Made by a program: the position numbers and the translations under genes. The notes beneath the pieces were generated by a model, which had not been told where the DNA came from, did not search any database, and saw only the letters and a program-made list of their open reading frames with translations. Shown here piece after piece: positions 16,941-24,120 of a DNA stretch of 64,000 nt (position 1 is the first letter of the stretch; every line of letters starts with the position of its first letter). Source of the DNA: Oleispirillum sp963678075 (GTDB lineage Bacteria; Pseudomonadota; Alphaproteobacteria; Rhodospirillales; Rhodospirillaceae); assembly GCA_963678075.2 (NCBI GenBank), contig CAXXPK010000004.1, positions 31,119-95,118 of the forward strand, given 5' to 3'.

Positions 16941-18511
16941 AATCGTTCGCGGCGTTGATCGCCGGTCGTCGCGGTCCGGCGGTCGCCGTCCTGGCGGGCG
17001 CGGCGTCGGCGGCGGCGTTGCCGCCGCTGTCCTGGCTGCCGTTGCTGCCGCCGTGCCTGTCGGCGCTGTATGTTCTTTGGGATGCTGCCGATGGGGCTCC
17101 GCGCCCCGGACGCCGCCGTTTTCTTCTCGGCTGGGGCTTCGGCCTCGGCTACTTCTCCGCCGGACTGTACTGGGTCGGTTACGCCTTTCTGGTCGATGCC
17201 GCCACCTTCGGTTGGATGATTCCCTTCGCTCTGGCCGGTTTGGGGGCGGGGTTGGGTCTGTTCACAGGGACCGCCGCCTGGGCGGCGGGGTTCTCCGTGG
17301 CTCGTCCGCTGGCGCGGTGGGTCGGCTTCGCCGCCGTCTGGGTGGTCGTGGAGTGGCTGCGCGGCTGGGTGTTGACCGGATTTCCGTGGAATGCTTTGGG
17401 CTCGGTGTGGGCGATGTGTCCGGCGTTCGCCCAGGCCGCCGCCGCGATCGGCATGCTGGGCCTGTCCTGGCTGACCGTGTTGGCCGCCACCGCACCGGCG
17501 GCGGGCGCGGCGGGCGCCTTCGGTTCCGGGCGCGGCGTGGCGAAGGGGTGCGCCGTCGCCGTCGCCATTGTCGCGGCGCAGGGCCTTGGCGGGTGGTTGC
17601 GGTTGCCGGACGGCCCGGTTCCCGTGCAGCCGGGGGTGGCCCTGCGCCTGGTGCAGCCGAACATTCCGCAGACTGAAAAATGGTGGCGCGAGCAGCGGCG
17701 CGACAATCTGCTGCGTCAGGTCATGCTCAGCCGGATGCCGGGATGGGAAAGCCGCACCCATGTGATCTGGGCGGAGACCGCGTCCACCTTTCCGCTCGAC
17801 CGACCAGAGGATGCCTTTGCCTGCCACTTGGTGGCGCAGGCGCCGCCGCCGGGCGGCTGGTTGATCGCGGGCGCCCCTCGTCGCACCCCGCCGGGCGAGC
17901 CGTTCAAGTTGTGGAACAGCGTCATCGCGATCGATGCCGAGGGCGGTGTCGGCGACATCCACGACAAGGCGCATCTGGTTCCCTTCGGGGAATACGTGCC
18001 GGGCGGGCGTTGGCTGCCGGTGGGCAAGCTGGCCGCCGGGCGGGTCGATTATTCCCCAGGGCCGGGCCTGCGCACGGTGCGACTGCCCGGCACCCCGCCC
18101 TACAGCCCCCTGGTCTGCTACGAGGTAATCTTCCCCGGCGCGGTGGTCGATGCGGCCGATCGTCCGGATTGGATTCTGAACGTCACCAACGACGCCTGGT
18201 TCGGCATCAGCGCCGGGCCACACCAACACCTTGCCGCCGCCATTTTGCGCGCGGTCGAGGAGGGGCTGCCCCTGGCGCGCGTCGCCAATACCGGAATCAG
18301 CGCGGTGGTCGATCCCTATGGTCGTGTCGTCGCCAGCCTGGAACTGGGCCAGGGTGGTATCGTCGATGCGGTTTTGCCGCGGCCCCTGCCGCCGACGCCC
18401 TTTGCGCGATGCGGCAACGCCTTGCCGGTCCTCTTGGTTTTGGCGATTGGCGCGCTGATCAATTTCTGGGCGAGTCGCGGTTTGTCCCGGCCCCGCCGCA
18501 TACCCACATGA
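16937..18511 (+). CDS. lnt: Apolipoprotein N-acyltransferase
   Basis: 524 residues, ATGA overlap with corC. The N-terminal half has about six to seven membrane helices, and the C-terminal nitrilase domain carries the E-K-C triad: E in VIWAETAST, K in HDKAHLVPFGEY, C in LVCYEVIFPG. A final membrane helix (LPVLLVLAIGALINF) closes the protein. Transfers the third acyl chain to the N-terminal Cys of lipoproteins in the inner membrane. Last gene of the miaB block. Confidence 0.94.
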   Translation: MKSFAALIAGRRGPAVAVLAGAASAAALPPLSWLPLLPPCLSALYVLWDAADGAPRPGRRRFLLGWGFGLGYFSAGLYWVGYAFLVDAATFGWMIPFALAGLGAGLGLFTGTAAWAAGFSVARPLARWVGFAAVWVVVEWLRGWVLTGFPWNALGSVWAMCPAFAQAAAAIGMLGLSWLTVLAATAPAAGAAGAFGSGRGVAKGCAVAVAIVAAQGLGGWLRLPDGPVPVQPGVALRLVQPNIPQTEKWWREQRRDNLLRQVMLSRMPGWESRTHVIWAETASTFPLDRPEDAFACHLVAQAPPPGGWLIAGAPRRTPPGEPFKLWNSVIAIDAEGGVGDIHDKAHLVPFGEYVPGGRWLPVGKLAAGRVDYSPGPGLRTVRLPGTPPYSPLVCYEVIFPGAVVDAADRPDWILNVTNDAWFGISAGPHQHLAAAILRAVEEGLPLARVANTGISAVVDPYGRVVASLELGQGGIVDAVLPRPLPPTPFARCGNALPVLLVLAIGALINFWASRGLSRPRRIPT

Positions 18512-18559
18512 AGGGTGAGCTTATTCGTGGCGGCGCGCCGCGAAGAGGGGCTTTCCAGG

Positions 18560-18587
18560 TTGACGATCATACAACCGCATGTATAGA
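18560..18587 (+). promoter_or_regulatory. Sigma-70-like promoter upstream of the XRE regulator
   Basis: TTGACG (18560-18565), 16-nt spacer, TATAGA (18582-18587), 60 nt before the gene. It would separate the XRE-metK-trmB unit from the lnt operon. Confidence 0.6.
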
Positions 18588-18647
18588 GTGCGCATAGGTT
18601 GATAAAAATCCGGGCAGGAGGGTGGCAGGTTCCACGAGGAGAGGAAA

Positions 18648-19157
18648 ATGCCAGTTATTTCCGCGAGACATCAGGAAACCGGCCGCACCCGTGGATCTTC
18701 GCGGGGGCGCACGCCGCAGGGCAATCCGAATCCCGTCGATGTTCATGTCGGCGCGCGGATCCGTCTGCGCCGGACTCTCCTGGGGATGAGCCAGGAACGT
18801 CTGGGCGACGCGCTGGGGCTGACTTTCCAACAAGTCCAAAAGTATGAACGCGGCACCAATCGTGTCGGCGCCAGCCGGTTGTGGGACCTGAGCCGGGTTC
18901 TCGAGGTCCCGATCAGTTTCTTCTACGAGGATATGTCCGACGACGTCGCCGACAAAAGCCCGCGCCTGATCGCCGGCCTTGAGGGCGAGCCCGAGGCGCT
19001 GGAGGCCGATCCCTTGAGCAAGCGCGAAACCCTGGAATTGGTGCGGGCCTATTACCGCATTCAGGACCCGACGGTTCGCAAACGGGTGTTCGATCTGGCC
19101 AAGGCGTTGGCCGCCAGCGCCGAAGTCCTGGCGGTCCCTTCCGCCGACCCGCTCTGA
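18648..19157 (+). CDS. XRE-family transcriptional regulator
   Basis: 169 residues. A flexible basic N-terminus (1-30) is followed by an XRE helix-turn-helix (about 31-90: RIRLRRTLLGMSQERLGDALG, split for length, then QQVQKYERGTNR) and a helical C-terminus (about 110-160). Proteins of this type lie next to metK or lnt in many alphaproteobacteria and may control SAM or cell-cycle genes. AGGA is present upstream of the ATG. Specific targets unknown. Confidence 0.85.
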   Translation: MPVISARHQETGRTRGSSRGRTPQGNPNPVDVHVGARIRLRRTLLGMSQERLGDALGLTFQQVQKYERGTNRVGASRLWDLSRVLEVPISFFYEDMSDDVADKSPRLIAGLEGEPEALEADPLSKRETLELVRAYYRIQDPTVRKRVFDLAKALAASAEVLAVPSADPL

Positions 19158-19188
19158 CGGCGGGGCCGTTTCTCCTTCCCCTCGCGAC

Positions 19189-19255
19189 GGTGATTTGCCG
19201 GAGCGTCCCCTTGCATTCTGCGGACAGCTCGGATACCAGGAAAGGCGTTCGCGCC
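19189..19255 (+). ncRNA. Structured 5' leader of metK (candidate regulatory RNA)
   Basis: Two stems lie 80-150 nt before the metK start. Stem 1: CCGGAGC (19198-19204, one bulged G) pairs with GCTCGG (19227-19232), extended by GTCC (19205-19208) with GGAC (19222-19225), around a 13-nt loop containing CTTGCA. GATTTG (19192-19197) precedes it. Stem 2: GGCG-TTCG-CGCC (19244-19255), a UUCG-capped hairpin. GATTTG and CTTGCA also occur in SAM-II/SAM-V riboswitches, but the flanking pairings of those classes are not met. Confidence 0.35.
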
Positions 19256-19335
19256 GGGCGGTCTTCGTCCGGTTGGGTGGGGCGCCGGTTTCCAGCGTCG
19301 CCGCGTGGGAGTTCCTAAGCCAAGGGGGGCAATCG

Positions 19336-20505
19336 GTGTTCCAGTCGAACTACCTGTTTACCAGTGAATCGGTCGCCGAAGGACACCCCGATAAGGTTTG
19401 CGATCGCATCTCCGACGCCGTCGTCGATACCTTCCTGGCGGCGGAACCGCGCGCGCGCGTGGCGTGCGAAACGCTGGCCACCACCAATCGCATCGTGCTG
19501 GCGGGCGAGGTTCGCGGTCCGTCCTCGATCACCTCCGAGGTTCTGGAACAGGTGGCGCGCGACGCCGTAAAAAGCATCGGCTACGAGCAGGACGGTTTCC
19601 ACCACGCCACCTGCCAAGTGGACGTGTTGTTGCACAGTCAGTCCAGCGACATCGCCATGGGCGTCGATGCTTCCGGCAACAAGGACGAAGGCGCCGGCGA
19701 TCAGGGCATCATGTTCGGCTATGCGGTCGATGAAACCCCGGAGCTGATGCCCGCCCCGATCGTTTTCGCGCACCGCATTCTGAAGGATATGACCGTCGCG
19801 CGGCATGATGGCTCCCGCCCCGAATTCGGCCCCGACGCCAAAAGCCAGGTGACGCTGCATTACGAAAACGGTCGTCCGGTCGGCGCCACCTCGGTGGTGG
19901 TGTCCACCCAGCATGCGGAATCGGCGCCGCAGGACGACATTCGCCGTTTGGTCCGTCCCTTCGTCGAGGCCGCGCTGCCGGAAGGGTGGATGCCCGAGGA
20001 AAGCGAATTCTACGTCAACCCCACCGGTCGCTTCGTGATCGGCGGCCCGGACGGCGATTGCGGCCTGACCGGGCGCAAGATCATCGTCGATACCTATGGC
20101 GGCGCCGCGCCGCATGGCGGCGGGGCGTTCTCGGGCAAGGACCCGACCAAGGTCGATCGTTCGGCGGCCTATGCCTCCCGTTATCTGGCGAAGAACGTGG
20201 TCGCGGCGGGTTTGGCGTCGCGCTGCCTGATTCAGTTGTCCTATGCGATCGGCGTTTCGAAGCCCCTTTCGGTTTATGTCGAGACCTACGGCACCGGCAA
20301 GTTGCCGGAGGCCGCGATCAGCGCCGCCTTGCAGGACCTGATGAATCTTTCCCCGCGCGGCATCCGCGAACACCTGAAGCTCAATCGTCCGATCTATGCG
20401 CGGACCGCCGCCTATGGCCACTTCGGTCGCGCGGCAGAGGCCGATGGAGGCTTCTCGTGGGAAGCCTGTGATCTGGTCGGCGATCTGAAAAAGCTGCTGC
20501 CGTAA
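19336..20505 (+). CDS. metK: S-adenosylmethionine synthetase
   Basis: 389 residues from GTG 19336 (AAGGGGGGC upstream). Makes SAM from methionine and ATP. Motifs: EGHPDKVCDRISDA (ATP/Mg), GAGDQGIMFGYA, and the phosphate loop GGGAFSGKDPTKVDRSA. Length and motifs are typical. Unusually long structured leader between the XRE gene and the start. Confidence 0.96.
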   Translation: MFQSNYLFTSESVAEGHPDKVCDRISDAVVDTFLAAEPRARVACETLATTNRIVLAGEVRGPSSITSEVLEQVARDAVKSIGYEQDGFHHATCQVDVLLHSQSSDIAMGVDASGNKDEGAGDQGIMFGYAVDETPELMPAPIVFAHRILKDMTVARHDGSRPEFGPDAKSQVTLHYENGRPVGATSVVVSTQHAESAPQDDIRRLVRPFVEAALPEGWMPEESEFYVNPTGRFVIGGPDGDCGLTGRKIIVDTYGGAAPHGGGAFSGKDPTKVDRSAAYASRYLAKNVVAAGLASRCLIQLSYAIGVSKPLSVYVETYGTGKLPEAAISAALQDLMNLSPRGIREHLKLNRPIYARTAAYGHFGRAAEADGGFSWEACDLVGDLKKLLP

Positions 20506-20515
20506 CGGAATTGCG

Positions 20516-21229
20516 ATGACTGCTTCCGACCTTCCGCCCGAGGCGCGGGAGCCTCATTTCTTCGGTCGCCGCAAGGGGAAGCCCTTACGGTCTGGTCGCG
20601 TTCGCCTAATGGACGATCTGCTGCCCGACGTCGCGGTGCCGGACGGCGATGCTCCCCTCGATCCGGCGGCATTGTTCGCCAAGCCGGTCTCCGCCGTCTG
20701 GCTGGAAATCGGTTTCGGCGGCGGCGAGCACCTGGCGGGTCAGGCGGCGACCCATCCGGACATTGGTATCATCGGTTGCGAGGTGTTCCTGAACGGCGTC
20801 GCGCGGTTGCTCTCCCTGATCGACGGCACCCCGGCAGAAGAGACCGTGCGGGTCTGTCACGGCGACGTCCGCGCCCTGATGCCGCGTCTGCCGGAGGCCG
20901 CGCTGGACCGGGTGTTCGTTCTGTTCCCCGACCCCTGGCCGAAGACCCGCCACGCCAAGCGCCGCTTCATCGGCCCCGACAACCTGCCCCAGCTTTCCCG
21001 TCTGATGAAGGATGGCGCCGAATTGCGTGTCGCCTCCGATGACATGTCCTATATCCGCTGGTCGCTGATGCACCTGATGAACCACCCGGATTTCGTCTGG
21101 ACAGCCGAGGGCCCCGACGATTGGCTGGGCCGCCCCGCCGACTGGGTTCCCACCCGTTACGAGCAAAAGGCTCTGCGCCAGGGCCGTGCGCCGGTGGTGC
21201 TGCGTTTCGTCCGCAAGCCGCACGGCTGA
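20516..21229 (+). CDS. trmB: tRNA (guanine-N7)-methyltransferase
   Basis: 237 residues, 10 bp after metK. Rossmann-fold SAM methyltransferase for G46 of tRNA: SAM motif WLEIGFGGGEHLA and the signature FPDPWPKTRHAKRR, with C-terminal TRYEQKA. Co-transcription with the enzyme that makes its cofactor is typical in this group. Confidence 0.95.
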   Translation: MTASDLPPEAREPHFFGRRKGKPLRSGRVRLMDDLLPDVAVPDGDAPLDPAALFAKPVSAVWLEIGFGGGEHLAGQAATHPDIGIIGCEVFLNGVARLLSLIDGTPAEETVRVCHGDVRALMPRLPEAALDRVFVLFPDPWPKTRHAKRRFIGPDNLPQLSRLMKDGAELRVASDDMSYIRWSLMHLMNHPDFVWTAEGPDDWLGRPADWVPTRYEQKALRQGRAPVVLRFVRKPHG

Positions 21230-21259
21230 GGGCGCTCCGGCGGCGCTTCCAGATTCTTC

Positions 21260-21287
21260 TTTACACCCTCGTCCGATCGTCTAGATT
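21260..21287 (+). promoter_or_regulatory. Candidate promoter of the rimP-nusA-infB operon
   Basis: TTTACA (21260-21265), 16-nt spacer, TAGATT (21282-21287). A start near 21295 would give a leader of about 60 nt ending at the terminator at 21332-21355. Confidence 0.5.
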
Positions 21288-21331
21288 GAGCTCGACATTC
21301 TTATTGGAGCGGCCAGCGGGCGCCGATGAGG

Positions 21332-21355
21332 GTGGGCCGGTGGCCCACTTTTTTT
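21332..21355 (+). terminator. Intrinsic terminator / possible attenuator before rimP
   Basis: GTGGGCC (21332-21338), loop GGT, GGCCCAC (21342-21348), then seven T (21349-21355). It lies between the likely promoter and rimP, so it may attenuate the operon; it could also terminate trmB transcription. Confidence 0.75.
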
Positions 21356-21401
21356 GTTTGTGCAGCCTGCAACGCCGGAATGAAACGGGATACGAACGCG
21401 G

Positions 21402-21896
21402 ATGGATGTTGCCAGGCATGTGGCGGATTTGATTCTGCCCCCGCTCGCCGACATGGGGTTCGAGCTGGTGCGGGTGCAGTTCACCGGCACCATCCGCCGG
21501 ACCTTGCAGATCATGGCGGAACGCGCCGATCGCACGGCGATGACGGTGGACGACTGCGCCGGGATCAGTCGCGCGGTTTCCGCCCTGCTGGACGTGGAAG
21601 ATCCGATCGAAGGACAATATCTGTTGGAGGTGAGCTCCCCCGGTTTGGATCGGCCGCTCACCCGCAGGGAAGATTTCGTGCGGTTCGCGGGTTTCGTGGT
21701 GAAGCTTGAAACCACGATGCCGGTGGATGGCCGCAAGCGCTTCTCGGGGAAGTTGCTGGGCTTGAGCGATGACGGCGTGATTACGATGGTTTCTGACGAA
21801 GGTGTCGAGATCGCGGTGCCGTTTTCCAATTTTGCCCGCGCGAAGCTGGTGCTGACCGACGATTTGATCAAGGCAGCGGAAGAAGAACAAGGTTAA
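21402..21896 (+). CDS. rimP: Ribosome maturation factor RimP
   Basis: 164 residues. N-terminal alpha/beta domain (GFELVRVQFTG, AGISRAVSALLD, YLLEVSSPGLDRPL with the family hallmark SSPGLDRPL) and a C-terminal SH3-like domain. Acts in 30S subunit maturation. First gene of the classic rimP-nusA-ylxR-infB-rbfA-truB-rpsO-pnp operon. Confidence 0.95.
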   Translation: MDVARHVADLILPPLADMGFELVRVQFTGTIRRTLQIMAERADRTAMTVDDCAGISRAVSALLDVEDPIEGQYLLEVSSPGLDRPLTRREDFVRFAGFVVKLETTMPVDGRKRFSGKLLGLSDDGVITMVSDEGVEIAVPFSNFARAKLVLTDDLIKAAEEEQG

Positions 21897-21909
21897 TCGG
21901 AAGGACGCA

Positions 21910-23475
21910 ATGGAACGTACAGCGGCATTGCCACGGCCCGAATTGCTTCAGGTTGCGGAAGCGGTTGCCCGCGACAAGGGGATCGATCGCGACGAGGTGA
22001 TCCAGGCGATGGAATCGGCCATTCAAAAGGCCGGGCGTTCGAAGTATGGGCATGACTACGACATTCGCGCCACCATCGACCGCAAAACCGGCGAGATCAA
22101 ACTCGCCCGCTATATCGAGGTGGTGGAAGAGGTCGAGGACGACAACATCCAAATCGCCCTGGCCGACGCGCAGTCCCGTGATCCGGAGCTCGGCCTTGGC
22201 GACTTCATCGTCGATCCGCTGCCACCCATCGACTTCGGCCGCATTGCCGCGCAGACCGCCAAGCAGGTGATCGTGCAGCGGGTGCGCGACGCCGAACGGA
22301 TGCGTCAGTTCCAGGAATTCCAGAACCGTACCAGCGAAATCGTCAACGGTCTGGTCAAGCGTGTCGAATTCGGCAACGTCTATGTCGATCTGGGTCGCGC
22401 CGAGGCGCTGTTGCGCCGCGACGAACTGATCCAGCGCGAGACCTTCCGCGTCGGCAACCGGGTCCGCGCCTACATCATGGCGGTGCGCCAGGAGCCGCGC
22501 GGTCCGCAGATTTTCCTGTCTCGCACCCATCCGCAGTTCATGGCCAAGCTGTTTGCGCAGGAAGTGCCGGAAATCTATGACGGCATCATCGAGATCAAGT
22601 CGGTGGCGCGCGATCCCGGTTCTCGCGCCAAAATAGCGGTGCTGTCCAATGATTCCTCGATCGATCCGGTCGGTGCCTGCGTTGGTATGCGCGGGTCTCG
22701 CGTGCAGGCGGTGGTCGGCGAGTTGCAGGGCGAGAAGATCGACATCATCCAGTGGTCGCAGGACCCGGCGACGTTCATCGTCAACGGCCTTGCCCCGGCG
22801 GAAGTCACCAAGGTGGTGCTGGACGAGGAAACCAACCGCATCGAAGTGGTGGTTCCCGACGATCAGCTGTCGCTGGCGATCGGCCGTCGCGGCCAAAATG
22901 TGCGCCTGGCTTCGCAACTGACCGGCTGGGACATCGACATCCTGACCGAGCAGGAGGAATCCGAACGGCGCCAGGAAGAGATCAAGTTGCGCTCCAAGAT
23001 GTTCATCGAGGCATTGGACGTCGATGACGTGATCGCGCATCTACTGGTCAACGAAGGGTTCTCCTCGGTCGAGGAAGTGGCCTACGTTCCAGCGCAGGAT
23101 CTGGGCGACATCGAGGGCTTCGACGACGAAATCGCGGTCGAACTGCAAAGCCGCGCCGTGGCCTTCCTCGATGACCGCGACCGTTCCGCCACCGATCGCC
23201 GGGTCGAACTGGGCGTTGCCGAGGATCTGGCCGCCCTGGAGGCCCTGTCCCCGGTGATGCTGGTGAAGCTGGGCGAGGCCGGGGTGAAGACCCTGGACGA
23301 TTTGGCCGATCTGGCGAGCGACGAGCTGATCGATATCGTCGGCGCCGGCGAAATGACCGAGGACGAGGCCAACGCCGAGATCATGGCGGCGCGCGCCCAC
23401 TGGTTCAGCGATGAGGACGCGGCGGCAACGAAAACGGGCGACGCGGCGGAAGCGACGGATGACGGAAACCCCTGA
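21910..23475 (+). CDS. nusA: Transcription termination/antitermination factor NusA
   Basis: 521 residues. N-terminal RNA polymerase-binding domain (about 1-125), S1 domain (about 135-200, KRVEFGNVYVDLGRAEALL), KH1 and KH2 (DPVGACVGMRGSRVQAVV, SLAIGRRGQNVRLAS), then two acidic helix-hairpin-helix repeats toward the C-terminus. Couples elongation, pausing and antitermination. Its end overlaps the next gene by 17 bp. Confidence 0.95.
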   Translation: MERTAALPRPELLQVAEAVARDKGIDRDEVIQAMESAIQKAGRSKYGHDYDIRATIDRKTGEIKLARYIEVVEEVEDDNIQIALADAQSRDPELGLGDFIVDPLPPIDFGRIAAQTAKQVIVQRVRDAERMRQFQEFQNRTSEIVNGLVKRVEFGNVYVDLGRAEALLRRDELIQRETFRVGNRVRAYIMAVRQEPRGPQIFLSRTHPQFMAKLFAQEVPEIYDGIIEIKSVARDPGSRAKIAVLSNDSSIDPVGACVGMRGSRVQAVVGELQGEKIDIIQWSQDPATFIVNGLAPAEVTKVVLDEETNRIEVVVPDDQLSLAIGRRGQNVRLASQLTGWDIDILTEQEESERRQEEIKLRSKMFIEALDVDDVIAHLLVNEGFSSVEEVAYVPAQDLGDIEGFDDEIAVELQSRAVAFLDDRDRSATDRRVELGVAEDLAALEALSPVMLVKLGEAGVKTLDDLADLASDELIDIVGAGEMTEDEANAEIMAARAHWFSDEDAAATKTGDAAEATDDGNP

Positions 23476-24088
23476 TATCGCGACCGATGACGGCGACGGT
23501 CCGCACCGTCGCTGTCTGGTCACGGGCGGGTCGCGGACGACCGAGTTGTTGTTGCGATTCGTTCTGGGGCCCGAGGACGCGGTGGTCCCCGATATCGACG
23601 AGCGGTTGCCGGGGCGGGGTTTTTGGTTGAGTGCGCGCCGGGATGTGGTAGAAACGGCGGTCAAGCGTAAGGCCTTTCACCGTGCGGCGCGCCACGCGGT
23701 GGTGGTGCCGGACGATCTGGCCGATCTGGTCGAGCGTCTTTTACTGCGGCGCTGCCAGGATTCGCTGGGTTTGGCGCGGCGGTCGGCGCGCGCGGTGTGT
23801 GGCTTCGACAAGGTGGCGTCGGCGCTGACGGAAGGTTCCGGCAGCTTGATCGCGGCCAGCGACGGCAGCCCGGACGGCAGCCGCAAGATCGCACAGGCGG
23901 AGCGGCGCTGTGGCGCCAGGGTGCGCCGGGTCGCGGCGGCATTGACCGCCGAAGAGTTGGGTTCCCCGTTTGCCCGCGATCGTGCGGTGCATGTATGGGT
24001 AACGGCCGGTCCCTTGGCGGACCGGATCGCCCGGGATATGGCGCGGCTTGCGTCTTATCGTGGGTTCATTGAGGATCGGGGCGCCTGA
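23459..24088 (+). CDS. ylxR: YlxR/DUF448 RNA-binding protein with L7Ae-like C-terminal part
   Basis: 209 residues from ATG 23459, inside the nusA end. The N-terminal DUF448 region (RRCLVTGGSRTTELLLRFVL, RGFWLSARRDVV) is followed by a ribosomal L7Ae/L30e-like fold (about 95-195: RSARAVCGFDKV, GSLIAASDGSPDGSRK). This two-domain form between nusA and infB is usual in alphaproteobacteria. Probably nucleic acid binding; exact role unknown. Confidence 0.88.
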   Translation: MTETPDIATDDGDGPHRRCLVTGGSRTTELLLRFVLGPEDAVVPDIDERLPGRGFWLSARRDVVETAVKRKAFHRAARHAVVVPDDLADLVERLLLRRCQDSLGLARRSARAVCGFDKVASALTEGSGSLIAASDGSPDGSRKIAQAERRCGARVRRVAAALTAEELGSPFARDRAVHVWVTAGPLADRIARDMARLASYRGFIEDRGA

Positions 24089-24120
24089 TGGCGCGGTGAT
24101 TGGTAAAAATCAGGATAGTG

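Noticed and set aside
19189..19237. Direct call of a SAM-II or SAM-V riboswitch before metK
   Set aside because: GATTTG and CTTGCA boxes are present, but the P1 pairing flanking them and the GCTAAA box are missing; kept only as a structured leader.
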